Shown in pieces: positions 10,901 to 20,295 of a stretch of DNA of 32,036 nt. A model generated the notes under the pieces. It saw only the letters and a program-made list of their open reading frames with translations, had not been told where the DNA came from and did not search any database. The translations under genes and the position numbers were made by a program. Position 1 is the stretch's first letter, and every line of letters starts with the position of its first letter. The stretch is from Plakobranchus ocellatus (lineage: Eukaryota; Mollusca; Gastropoda; Plakobranchidae): assembly GCA_019648995.1 (NCBI GenBank), contig BLXT01007741.1:805858-837893 (forward strand). The letters are read 5' to 3'.

Positions 10901-12578
10901 ACATCTCATATGACACAAGGACAAGAGCTCCTTAATAATACATGTGGGGGGTAAAAATTTGAAGATCACAAAAAGCAAAACTTACCTGAACTGTTGATCA
11001 TATTTATCCTGAACAACAGAAAGCCTCTCAGATTCTCGTTTATCTTTCAGGAATTTTGCCCTCTCCCTCATTTTTGCCTGTCGCTCTAAAACAGTTTCCT
11101 CACTGTCCTCCATCTCTTGAATAAGACAGGCCTCTTCTGATGCCAGCAATTTCTTTAGCCTTAAATTGTACAAATCATATAACATTTCTATGATTGTAGA
11201 AAAAATATGGACAAATGAAAAGGATAATTTTTGGAACAAAATTTTAAGCACGAAACTTAAAACTTTCAAAAGTCCGTAACGTAATAATACGATGATAATA
11301 CTACAAAAGTTTAATGCTTCAACAAAAAATTAGTATAAAAAAAAAAGACAAAACATTAATGAGAGGCAACAAAAAACAATAAAAACAAAATCAGAATTTC
11401 TTTTTCCTACAGTTATGAAAAAATATATTTCTTTCAAATATATAACAACTTACTTTTGACGTCTACATTCCAAATTGAACTCATTGGCTTGTTGCAAGGT
11501 CTTCACTTTGTTTTTCACATTTCCTGCAACTATGCGTCTTTGAGTGTGGGTTTCAAAATCAGTTCTCAAGTCCTGTTTTTTTTGTTCCTTAACTTGGGCC
11601 TCCAAATCTCTTACACGATCATCATAATCTCTATTCTTTCTAGTAAGCCAATCTGCAGGCTGTGTCAGTGGATTTTTTGCTCTCTGAATAACACATAATA
11701 AATTGAATTTTTTATACAACATGGCAAAAGTTTTTAAAATTTATTAGCTGGCATCGATTACAAGCCTAATTCATTCATTTTGTTTTCAAATGCTAAAGAA
11801 TTCATTGATGCAACCGTTATAATGTTCAAAATAATTTTTAAAAATCAACTTGTACCTTCTGTTAAGCATTTTCACCAATACTTGAAATTATGGTAAGCTT
11901 TCTCATTTATTTGAAACATTTTGTAATTAATTTTTGAAAAAATGTTATCATATATTTTTTAAAGATTATAGATGTAGCTTTGCATTCAATACCTTACAGA
12001 TAATAACCATTTTTCTCAGGATTAAAACACAATTTTTCATTGTTTCTTATCATGCATTAATGCTTTAAAAGAATTTAAAAATAACGATACTGAAAGCGCT
12101 CAATTTTTTCTTTCTGTTTTTTTTATTCAGCATTATGGAGGGCATTGCTTCTCAAATGCACCTAGATCTATGCATTGAAGGACTGGGCAATTCAAGTTCA
12201 TATCTAACAATTGTTGCTTAAAAAAAACACAAAAAAACACACACACGGTAGTATTCGAATTCAGGGAGTCTAGATCTAAATCTGGATAAATTGGATCTTT
12301 GTGATCTAGATCTAGATCTATATGGCCTATGGGGCCTAGATCACACTTTTTTTATGTGTAAAACTGTTTAAGCTTAATGACTTTCTGTTTCAGGCAATGA
12401 TTCACGCTCCGTTTATGGCCAATTCCACAAAGAGTTGAGGCTTTAAAATATGAAAATTAAAGCCTTATCTAGATATTAGATCTAGATCTACATCTAAACC
12501 CCAACTTACAATTGCCACTGAGCTTGGTTGTATTCCCCGGTACTCCCGCGTACGGGGTATGTATCGTGATGCCATCAT
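4676..12578 (-). CDS. CFAP53: CFAP53 (CCDC11), complete seven-exon coding region
   Basis: Cilia- and flagella-associated protein 53, a long coiled-coil microtubule inner protein of axonemal doublets; in vertebrates it is needed for motile nodal cilia and left-right patterning. Joining 12578-12510, 11683-11454, 11159-10986, 8756-8453, 7866-7648, 6468-6252 and 4992-4676 gives one open frame of 509 codons plus TAG; human CFAP53 is 514 residues. All introns are GT-AG, with phases 0, 2, 2, 0, 0, 1. The protein is Glu/Lys/Arg/Gln-rich throughout, as expected of the trichohyalin-plectin-homology coiled coil. Recognisable family stretches include DQQFR followed by CEELR, the KLWEQD-type block, QQETRDML and a C-terminal HPMRR motif; several exon joins align with the remembered human protein without gaps. 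The chosen start is the first of two tandem ATGs, which fits the human N-terminus; another in-frame ATG lies 25 codons upstream at 12653. The transcription start and 3' end are not certain. Identification is from remembered family sequence, not a search. Confidence 0.95.
5959..6217. mobile_element. candidate MITE in a CFAP53 intron
   Basis: TTTCAGGACGC (5959-5969) is matched by its inverted copy GCGTCCTGAAA (6207-6217), enclosing 259 bp. Inside, GTGCGTCC recurs near 6138, and GGTAACC/GGTTAC pieces recur near 6016, 6029 and 6074. The block is GC-richer than the intron around it and open on both strands, so the long frames here are probably not genes. No clear target-site duplication is visible. 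Confidence 0.45.
6252..6468 (-). CDS. CFAP53: CFAP53 coding exon 6
   Basis: This 217-nt exon has acceptor CTATTAG|CGTGAG and donor GAGAGAC|GTGAGT (phase 1). It encodes RELREEDRRYREYLKQL, then the MEEEKAREVELEKMI helix and a RKARKLLLDDVMRGRAKQIQ segment corresponding to human ARRQLVDEVMCTRKLQVQE. The upstream part lies before the first Met in this frame, so a Met-initiated reading would miss it. Confidence 0.94.
7648..7866 (-). CDS. CFAP53: CFAP53 coding exon 5
   Basis: Exactly 73 codons, phase 0 at both ends, with acceptor TTCTTACAG|AAAGAG and donor CGCAAG|GTAAAG. It encodes KEQRAIWKLEDEKNRQEKAR, then QQETRDMLDRSL and a MLEQLLEESRNEAMETMQRK end. Across the exon 4/5 junction 34 residues align to human CFAP53 without a gap. 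A plus-strand frame over the same bases is only its shadow. Confidence 0.95.
8453..8756 (-). CDS. CFAP53: CFAP53 coding exon 4
   Basis: This 304-nt exon has acceptor TTCTGTAG|AGCTCAG and donor CTTTTG|GTTAGT (phase 0). The split Arg codon gives QFR-AQCEELRSTL, matching human QFRERCEELRVEL. It then encodes a KLWEQDMLEKAAREEREA heptad-like coiled coil, a QMAALEAQ segment and the DEEAQLL end. It is the most strongly conserved exon. Confidence 0.95.
9847..9865. repeat. poly-A tract
   Basis: About 19 consecutive A within the CFAP53 intron between exons 3 and 4. No element body can be tied to it. Confidence 0.9.
10326..10860. mobile_element. inverted-repeat block in a CFAP53 intron
   Basis: GGCACCATATTGGGGG (10340-10355) has a perfect inverted copy at 10831-10846. 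Extended outward, the arms are 30 bp with 26 matches (10326-10355 and 10831-10860). The 535-bp span fits a small non-autonomous DNA transposon or a pair of oppositely oriented repeat copies. Interior content was not recognised. Confidence 0.45.
10986..11159 (-). CDS. CFAP53: CFAP53 coding exon 3
   Basis: This 174-nt exon has acceptor TTTAAG|GCTAAAG, chosen over the longer open frame because it restores the gapless family alignment, and donor TTCAG|GTAAGT (phase 2). It encodes KLLASEEACLIQEMEDSEE, then MRERAKFLKDKRESERL and a YDQQFR end. It corresponds to the human MREKTKLLKEKNEKERQ region. Confidence 0.94.
11454..11683 (-). CDS. CFAP53: CFAP53 coding exon 2
   Basis: This 230-nt exon has acceptor ATTCAG|AGA and donor CAAAA|GTAAGT (phase 2). 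It encodes a charged helical segment with the LEAQVKEQKKQDLR and NKVKTLQQANEF blocks, ending in ECRRQ. The junction with exon 3 gives CRRQKLKKLLASEE, aligning without gaps to ERRNKLRELLALEE of human CFAP53. This fixes both splice sites. Confidence 0.93.
12510..12578 (-). CDS. CFAP53: CFAP53 coding exon 1 (start)
   Basis: It encodes 23 residues, MMASRYIPRTREYRGIQ then PSSVAI, and ends at ATT|GTAAGT (phase 0). The next exon opens with RAKNPL, so the junction reads VAI-RAKNPL, matching the VVIVRSKPP region near the human N-terminus. The frame stays open upstream to an ATG at 12653; a 25-residue extension is possible, but the family length favours the tandem ATG at 12578-12573. Confidence 0.85.
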
Positions 12579-13545
12579 GTTGAAAGGCCCTGGATTATAA
12601 TTTTGTAACCAACGAATCCAAACTTCAAATGATTTTTTATGCGATTTTTTCAAAAGATAGCTCTAAATATGAGCTATTAATTGAATGTTATTTCACTCAA
12701 TGTTTACGTCCAGACATTTTCCGTTGCAAGGGGCGCTATCCAATAGTTGATGCGGTAACTAAGGAAGTAATTTGCATAGCGAGATTTAGCGAGAATGTAT
12801 TATAATATTAACTAGAAAGTTAGCTTGCTAATTCAAAGGCCCTCATAGATAAGCGGCATTTTTTTTTAAAGAAGGGCAAAACTCTTTGCCTTACGTTCCA
12901 ACGGTACAGCTATCTTAGGAATTTAAATTTATAGCTGGTACCTTCACCAGTTATATAAATATATGATTTTTAATACGTCACACGCAGTGTAAGCTGTGTA
13001 GAAGCCGGCAGAAATAAACATTATGAAATCCACAATAGGCCTAAATAAATTTTAATTTATTATTTTGTAATCATAAAATAAAAAGTTTTCAGAGCAAAAC
13101 ACACGAAGTTAAGTAGTTTACTTGTCAGAAATACTCTGTAAGAAATACTACCCTTGATCAACATCTTCTTGGAAAGGGAATGCACTTAATCGGAAACAAA
13201 CCAATAAGTGATTTTTCTCAGCGACGAAAAGCGCTCTAGTTTTAGGTGAAATTAATAATAGATATTAATATTTTTAAAATTACTTCATGTCATTTAGGCA
13301 GCATCGAGTCTTACATCCAGCTTTTACTATCAGATATACGATTCTTATCTTCTAGCAAAAACATGCATGGCGAAGCGTGAAATCTGACACGTTGGGAGTA
13401 GATCAAATGTTTAAAATTTAAAAAAAAAAAAAAGAAAAGAAAAGAAAAAAAGTTACGAAAAAAAAAAGCATCTTGACCTAATAGTACATGATCTCGACAT
13501 CTTAAAGTCATGAGTTTTAAATTTGTCCAAGAGATCTCTAAATAA
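12579..13545. other. CFAP53 upstream region
   Basis: It contains the probable 5'UTR and promoter of CFAP53, with the CCAAT and X-box-like sites near 12740-12759. Beyond about 12800 it is AT-rich, with an A-rich low-complexity tract at about 13420-13470. No exon was recognised. Confidence 0.5.
12700..12770. promoter_or_regulatory. candidate CFAP53 promoter elements (CCAAT box, X-box-like site)
   Basis: CCAAT lies at 12740-12744 (plus strand). GTTGATGCGGTAAC at 12746-12759 is an imperfect dyad resembling the RFX X-box: 10 of 14 bases match GTTGCCATGGTAAC, and both outer half-sites are kept. It sits about 170 bases before the CFAP53 start codon, where ciliary genes usually carry X-boxes. RFX control is inferred from the gene's role and this weak match. 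Confidence 0.3.
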
Positions 13546-14460
13546 ACTTCGAGACTTGTCTATGATCTCCTACCCTCAAACGCAAATCTGGTGCGATGGG
13601 GAAAGAAGGACGACCCTTCATGCCCACTGTGCCAAGGTAGGCAAACTACAAAGCATGTACTGAGCTCGTGCAAAGTAGCACTCTCACAAGGGCGATACAC
13701 GTGGAGGCATAACAGAGTTCAAGAACTTGCCTCGGTCATAAGCATAGTTGAAGGGGAAATCCACCCCTCTTCGACAAGCTCAACAGTATTCACCACAGAA
13801 AATGGAGTCAAAAAATGGCACGAGGGTCGATCACAATAAACACCCATAGAAAAGGTCTGCTCGACGGCTGCGACGTTTGGGTGGTTTCAATAGACCTCCC
13901 TGAATGGGAAAGACACCCTGATGTTATTAGAAAGACAGCATTAAGGCCTGACATCGTGATCCATTCTGCTTCAACACAACAAATTATCATGGTGGAACTA
14001 ATTGTCCCCTATAAAAGCAGAATGGAAGAGGCCCATGCCTTCAAGAAAGGAAAATACCTGGACTTGACAAAAGAACTAAAAAGGATGGCTACGAAGCTAA
14101 GGTAATGACAGTAGAGATTGGCGCCAAAGGATTTGTGGGTTTTTCAGCCTATGGTCTTCTAAGCAAACTCTCCATATGAGGCAATAAGAGAACAAAAGCC
14201 CTAAGGCTACTAGCCGAAACAGCTGAGAGCAGTTCTCGCTGGATATGGAGCAGAAGGAATGAAAGGTTACTTTATAAGGATTAAAAACTACGCGAGTTCG
14301 AATCCCTGGCAAGCAACCCAAGAGAAAAAAAAAAGGTGGTAGCAGGGAGGCATCTGGGAGTCATGACATAGATGTGGCCCGGCCCACTTAGAGTTTCAGG
14401 AGTTACAGGGCCGAAACATTTGCTATGGGGAGGGGGGTCTTCACTGCTACCTAGCTCTCA
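13546..14460 (+). mobile_element. 5'-truncated non-LTR retrotransposon 3' end, R2/NeSL-like, broken
   Basis: Three successive reading frames carry one protein tail. Frame one (13561 to about 13812) holds NLVRWGKKDD and a zinc knuckle CPLCQGRQTTKHVLSSC, with Cys at 13621 and 13630, His at 13654 and Cys at 13669. That is C-x2-C-x7-H-x4-C, the spacing of R2-type elements. Frame two (about 13815-14085) holds RPDIVIHS, 14 residues after the Asp a Glu in VELIVPYK, then KKGKY; this resembles the PD-(D/E)xK restriction-like endonuclease of early-branching LINEs. Frame three (about 14084-14276) holds GAKGFVGFSAYG and SSRWIWSRRNE, interrupted by TGA at 14177. Two frameshifts and a stop make it dead. 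The reverse transcriptase is missing, the usual 5' truncation. The bases after about 14280 look like element 3' sequence; exact ends are not visible. Family placement is inference. Confidence 0.75.
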
Positions 14461-14770
14461 AAGAGTTTCTTACTACTCTAGTAGATCTAAAACTGGTTTC
14501 TGCAAAGAATGCTATTTTTAAAAGCTCAACAACAACAAAAATATCATAAAATGCGACACACAAAAAAGACAAATTTTAAAAGAAGGAAAAAAAGAAGCAA
14601 CAAAACAACAGAAGAGCATGGGTGATAGTTTCGTATAATCCACGGTGCAAAAAGGCATAATAAAAGTGAATTGTCAACAACAACAACAAAATTAATTTTA
14701 AAAGAAATATTCGATCAAAATTCATTAATAGTTTTGAAACAAGTAATGGATCTAGTAGGGACTAATCTAG

Positions 14771-15020
14771 TAAAGTAAAGTAAAGTGTGTCCCACTCTTA
14801 GTTAAAGCATCGGGGAACCAGGAGTAGGGTCCTGGTTGTTCTTGACATATGGCTCTATGACGTAGTTTGCCATTGTTTTTCTCGCCGCCTTTACTTTAGA
14901 CCTAGCTACCCATTTAGTGCTGGGTGGACAAAGGGAAGCAATGAAAAATTCGGACTGGGATTCAAACCTTGGACCTCTTACTTGGTAGCCAACTGCCCTA
15001 CCAGATAAGCCACCGCTCCA
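14771..15020 (-). mobile_element. tRNA-derived SINE
   Basis: Read on the minus strand from 15020, the head is tRNA-like. TGGCTTATCTGG (15012-15001) is an RNA polymerase III A box with one mismatch, and GGTTTGAATCC (14968-14958) is a B box with one change, at normal tRNA spacing. A body of about 180 bases follows, ending in a (CTTTA)n tail at about 14785-14771, a typical SINE 3' end. It was probably mobilised by a LINE, but its partner is not evident. The head is not an intact tRNA gene, since it continues into unrelated body sequence. Confidence 0.75.
14950..15019 (-). promoter_or_regulatory. internal Pol III promoter of the SINE (A and B boxes)
   Basis: A box at 15001-15012 and B box at 14958-14968 on the minus strand, about 33 bases apart, match the tRNA TRGCNNARYNGG and GGTTCRANNCC consensuses with one deviation each. 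Confidence 0.65.
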
Positions 15021-15286
15021 AAAGTCATTTATAATGACAAGAGATCGTCAACACCTCGAATATCAGACTAATGGATGACCTGAACATATAGAATCTATAG
15101 TTTAGTATACATCTGAAATATGGATCATGAATACACACATTAAAAAAAGGATATAATATATAATTAGAAACTCCATCAGGTGATACGAATAACTATTGAC
15201 TATAGTAAAAGTATCCAAACAGAACTAATACGAACAATTCAAATAATCACCTGAACTGGCCAAAAAAAACTACACAAAAAAAACAC

Positions 15287-15290
<4 letters not shown>

Positions 15291-15363
<73 letters not shown>
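15291..15363. repeat. (TA)n microsatellite
   Basis: About 36 uninterrupted TA dinucleotides, 70 bases before the satellite array. Confidence 0.98.
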
Positions 15364-15367
<4 letters not shown>

Positions 15368-15432
15368 ATTTCACATCTGTTGTGGGGCTTTCTTTCTCAG
15401 ACCTGTTTATGGTCGATTATCTGAGACATTGC

Positions 15433-15654
15433 TGTGGGGTATATATTGTATATAGTTTTATATACCCCACAAAATCAGGGGCCCCACAATATACGTAATC
15501 TCCTAATATATAGTTTTATATACCCCACAAAATCAGGGCCCCACAATATACGTAATCTCCTTATATATAGTTTATATACCCCACAAAATCAGGGCCCCAC
15601 AATATACGTAATCTCCTAATATATAGTTTAATATACCCCACAAAATCAGGGGCC
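15433..15654. repeat. AT-rich satellite, 56-57 bp unit, with hairpin, running into the gap
   Basis: The CCACAATATACG landmark recurs at 15484, 15541 and 15597, so the unit is 56-57 bp, with at least 3.5 copies before the gap. Each unit contains TATATACCCCACA, an AAATCAGGG element, CCCCACAATATACG and TAATCTCCT. At the left edge TGTGGGGTATATA (15433-15445) pairs with TATATACCCCACA (15459-15471) as a perfect 13-bp stem with a 13-base loop. Confidence 0.9.
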
Positions 15655-16159
15655 NNNNNNNNNNNNNNNNNNNNNNNNNNNNNNNNNNNNNNNNNNNNNN
15701 NNNNNNNNNNNNNNNNNNNNNNNNNNNNNNNNNNNNNNNNNNNNNNNNNNNNNNNNNNNNNNNNNNNNNNNNNNNNNNNNNNNNNNNNNNNNNNNNNNNN
15801 NNNNNNNNNNNNNNNNNNNNNNNNNNNNNNNNNNNNNNNNNNNNNNNNNNNNNNNNNNNNNNNNNNNNNNNNNNNNNNNNNNNNNNNNNNNNNNNNNNNN
15901 NNNNNNNNNNNNNNNNNNNNNNNNNNNNNNNNNNNNNNNNNNNNNNNNNNNNNNNNNNNNNNNNNNNNNNNNNNNNNNNNNNNNNNNNNNNNNNNNNNNN
16001 NNNNNNNNNNNNNNNNNNNNNNNNNNNNNNNNNNNNNNNNNNNNNNNNNNNNNNNNNNNNNNNNNNNNNNNNNNNNNNNNNNNNNNNNNNNNNNNNNNNN
16101 NNNNNNNNNNNNNNNNNNNNNNNNNNNNNNNNNNNNNNNNNNNNNNNNNNNNNNNNNNN
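15655..16159. other. assembly gap (505 N)
   Basis: A run of N directly abuts the 57-bp satellite array on its left side, so the unresolved sequence is probably more of that array. An open frame spanning it is meaningless. Confidence 0.99.
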
Positions 16160-16285
16160 CCGGTATGCCAGAATTCAGCGATATTTCTGGGCATGTGTTG
16201 AAATTTCTTTTTTTTACTTCTTCTGTTCACATAAATAGGCCCTCAATACGACACTGAAAAATGCAAGGGATAAAACGGAGGCTGT

Positions 16286-16362
16286 AGACAGACAGACAGA
16301 CAGACAGACAGGCAGGCAGATAGATAGATATATAGATAGATAGATAGATAGATAGATACATG

Positions 16363-16416
<54 letters not shown>
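16286..16416. repeat. compound (CAGA)n/(GATA)n microsatellite
   Basis: CAGA units pass through CAGG into GATA units with a few interruptions (ATATAGATA, ACATGTAG). Poly-ILSY-type frames on the minus strand are artefacts of it. Confidence 0.97.
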
Positions 16417-16417
<1 letters not shown>

Positions 16418-17159
16418 AATAAATTTCATTAGGTTGCACAATCAAGGCTTCATATATTTTTTGAGATTCGCGGGTTCTGTGTGCAAAAATCCGAGAATTA
16501 ATCTAACTCGGTTGAGTACCCTAATGATTTGGTTAATATTAAAAGAGGCTTTTATTTGTAAATTTGATTTACATTAATAAAAGGAGAGATCCTAAGTAAT
16601 GTGAAAGTAAGAAAGACTTATCAACAGCAAACTAATTTGACGGCCTAGTTTTCTTGAATTTTCATGATACATAATTCTTTTTTACCTCCTTTCCTGTACT
16701 TTATTACCTTTCTGCCTCCACTGCTCTTTTTTCCTTTAATCGGGTCGAGTTTATGAAAAAATGTTTTATTGATCATTTTTAAATAATTTTTTGCTAAGTA
16801 ACTGATTTGACAGACATGCACGCAAATGTTCTTGACTGGAATTTTTTTTTTTTTTAATTTCTTTTTTTTCACATTCTTTGAAAAGTTCAGCTTAGATATA
16901 CGGCTTATGTTTCCTGCTGTCACGAAACCCGTATAGGTGCTGGGCTTCCAGCAGGAGAAGCAAAGAACCCACTACTACTCGTTAGTCAGAATCTGTCGTA
17001 AGAGCCTGGCAAAAGCTAGACCTGATCCTTCAGGTTAAATTTTTGGCATAGGGGTAGTATCCTTCTCCTGGAATTAAAAAAAAAACAAAAAAAACCCAGC
17101 TACAGAAACCCAGAAAAGCACAACATCCCAACACTGCTTTGAGACAAAACATTGCCATC

Positions 17160-19960
17160 AAGATAGCACAGATGAAGCCTAGTGTTGAAATTCTAGTGGA
17201 ATCACCATGTGGACGTGTCCTCTCTTTATCTACACAAACCTGTTGGAGGCCTGGAATGTTCAACAGTGTTTGAGGCAGGAGAGGCAACTGAGTAGCAGCA
17301 GAAATAGCAAGATATACCATCCAGATTCTTTGATTGAGTGAGATGAGATGGAATCTACTGGACAGCGCATATGTAACCCTGAAAAATGTATTCTATACTC
17401 TCAGGTCATGCAAAGGCAAATGCAGGTACACAGAATGGTACCGTAACTGTATTTTAACAGTAGCAGCAAGATGCACTTTAATCTCATAAGAAGGCAAAGA
17501 TCCAAGATTCATCTTTGCATCTTTTTCTACAAAAACAAAGGTACATTCATGGGTATAATTCGGTCCTACACACAAATGATGCAGATCAATACATTGAAGA
17601 TCAGTACTACAGTCAATTTTTTAATATCCTAGACAAATATCAAAGAAAAGGTTCTGAAGGGAGCCTTTAACATCAAAATAGGAGCAGACAACACAGAAGC
17701 AGAAAAAGTGATGGCACTTGATGAACTTGGAGAGGCTAATGAACGTGGATAAAGATTCAACAATCTTCGTCCAATGAATAACCTGATTACAGGAAGAAAT
17801 GTGATTTCCCACAAGAAAATACATAGAGAAAAATGGATATCGCCAAAATACCAAATTGAAAGTTAAATAGACTACATCTGCATTTCAAGGAAATTCAAGA
17901 ACAATTGAAGATGAGGAGATTCAGAAAGTGTACTTTGCATTTAACATTAAATCTAGGTATATTCAGACAAAAGCTGAAGAAGACAGAAACCAGAAACTAT
18001 CACGAAGGAGGCTGAAATATAACACATATTCTGTAAGACAAAGCACTGCAGAACACGTTCAAATTAGCTTTAGGGGATAGATTCCAGGTGCTATGGGGCT
18101 GATTGGAGAAAATGAGGATCTGACAATAGAACAGCATTGGACTGCTTTCAAAGATCACATGCAAGGAAGAACTAGGGATACATAGAGCATCAACGCAAGG
18201 AATGGGTTTCAAAGACATCTTTGGACAATACACAAGTAAGACGGCAGAAAAAGGAACATGATTGCATGCACAATAAGACTAACAAAAACAATCGCTGAGT
18301 ACGAATATGCAAAGGCCGAATAAGAAGTAAAAAACAACTTACACGCAGACAAACGAAATTAATTGAAAGTCTTGCGGAAGCGAAGGAACCGACAATTTTT
18401 TCAGGAAATATGAATGTATGAGGTAAGAGCGAAAGTATTTAATGAATACGGTCAACTTAATGGATAGGAGGTACAACTTCAAAGATAGGTAGAGTATTTT
18501 CAAGAGCTCCTACACAGATTAAGAGAATCCCTAACATACAACCATCAGATATTGATCATGATGTCAAATGTGACAACATAAGAAATCGCAAATTAAAAGC
18601 TGGAAAAGCAGAAAAGCCATACTATGTACATGTACTAGCGGAGGCACTGATGACACACAAAATTTAGTGAATATATTCATCAGCTTTCCAAGAAAATCTG
18701 GACGCAACCAGAAACAAGCATGAGTTCCCTAAGGACTGGAAACAAAAACATCTTGTCAATCTACCGATAATGGAGTCCTAAGCATATACAAAAACTAGAG
18801 ATGGTTAACACGTTTGTCAATCTCAAGTAAAGTATTCAATAGAGTCTTTTTAGAAAGGATGAAGATCCGTATCTGAGAGATAAGCAGGCAGATTTAAGGA
18901 AAAACAGATGAAGCTTAGACGGCTAGCTACCCTGAGGATCATAGCAGATCATGTGCCGAAATGGAAAGCACCATTGCACCACTGCGTGGACTAAGCCTTC
19001 ATCGCAACACACTGTGAAGTATACTCCGATACTAAGAAGCCCCTATGGCATCCCAGACAAACTTTGCTCAACTCATTCAAGACTTCTACTGCAGAGCTAT
19101 ACATGATGGACAGTTCAACAAGAGCTTTGGGATAGAAACAGGAGTTAAACAGAACTGCATTTTGTCACTTTTTTAATTAATTAATTTTTTTACAATCTAA
19201 TGGATCATAAAAACATCTGGAGAAAGCTAGAAAATGGAAATACAATGGATATTATGGATTCAACAGGAGAACTTCGAGTTTTTAGATAACCTAGCCTTAT
19301 TTTCTGACAGCAATCAACAAATGAAAGCAAAACAAAACATTTAGTGCACATCTTCCAACTGTTGGGCCACACCCGAATAAGACTAAAATCTTGAAGCTCC
19401 ATCTCTCAATGCCAAAGGAAATAGAAACCAAAAAATCAAGAGAAAGCCCCTTGAGGAAGTAGACGTATCTGTCAAGGCACTATCGACAAAAGAATGAACT
19501 GACGGAAATGTCATGACCTAAATAGGCAAAGCAAGAGTAGCTTTTATTCGACTCATAAATGCCTGGAAAATAGAAATCCTGGGAACAATTACCAAAATAC
19601 GCATTTTCAACTCTTACATCGAAATGTTCGGCTCTACGGGGACTCACCAAAGGAACCACAAATAAATCGGAGAGATTAAAAACGACTGCTCGAGGAGAAC
19701 CATCAAAATCCATGACAATCAGAAACGAAACGTATGTGAAAGGACAAGACAGCAAAAGATAGAGGTTGAAATGAAGAAAACACGATGAAGACAGAACGGG
19801 GCACGTGATGAGAAAGCTAAAAACGACATAGCTCGGCAAGCAATAGGGTGGAACCCACAGGACAAGGGAAAGACAAGAGAAAGGCCTGAGAAGACACGGA
19901 GAAGAGATTTGGAGTCAGAGCTGAAAGGGATGTGGTGACATCGGTTTAAGATAAGGTGCG
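17160..19960 (+). mobile_element. decayed non-LTR retrotransposon (AP endonuclease plus reverse transcriptase, CFDP2-like)
   Basis: Broken plus-strand frames carry the domains in the right order. The endonuclease start WNV is at 17252, then a DEMESTG block and CILYS. GAFNIKIGADNT at 17660-17695 is the GDFNAKVGSDN motif with its Asp changed to Ala; NNLITG, SHKKIHREKWISP and IDYICIS follow near 17760-17920. Spacer pieces resemble the AEYEYAKAE and ADKRN region. In the reverse transcriptase, F-LDN-LALFSD at 19279-19308 stands where FADDLALLS should be, so the catalytic Asp pair is lost. A late W-PQ-KGK piece near 19850 is the C-terminal tail. Many stops and frameshifts show an old, inactive copy. 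The type is widespread and often annotated as craniofacial development protein 2-like; RTE-like is my best placement. Minus-strand open frames here are shadows. Confidence 0.7.
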
Positions 19961-20121
19961 ATGAAAAGCTTTTGTTAGTGACAAAAGTGGTTGCTAAGTG
20001 TGGTGAGAAAGGCTAAGTATGATGGATAATATATATTTACAAAACTACAAACTTTGTAGACGGTGTTAGTTTAGTCAATGACAATGAATAGTCAATGACA
20101 ATAAATAAAAAATTGTTACAG

Positions 20122-20170
20122 TTTTTTTTTTTTTTTTTTTTTTTTTTGGGGGGGGGGGGTTGAAAATAAT

Positions 20171-20228
<58 letters not shown>

Positions 20229-20237
20229 TTCTTTCTT

Positions 20238-20280
<43 letters not shown>

Positions 20281-20295
20281 TTTTCTCTCTCTTTC
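20122..20295. repeat. poly-T, poly-G and (CT)n low-complexity tract
   Basis: 26 T, then 12 G, then a CT/CTTT tract of about 120 bases. The Arg/Glu-rich minus frames across it look superficially like a charged coiled coil but are just GA repeats. Confidence 0.97.

Noticed and set aside
11160..11269. Extension of CFAP53 exon 3 to an upstream Met
   Set aside because: The TTTAAG acceptor gives a gapless alignment with human CFAP53; the extra residues do not.
14285..14315. GAGTTCGAATCCC, a tRNA B-box-like string
   Set aside because: No A box or cloverleaf partner upstream; it lies in the 3' part of the R2-like LINE fragment.
15646..16230. Open frame across the gap
   Set aside because: Almost all of it is N.
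17030..18233. Several minus-strand open frames
   Set aside because: They lie antisense to the plus-strand endonuclease motifs of a LINE relic and have no motifs of their own.
19205..19839. Minus-strand frames with hydrophobic runs
   Set aside because: Antisense of the reverse transcriptase and C-terminal part of the same relic.
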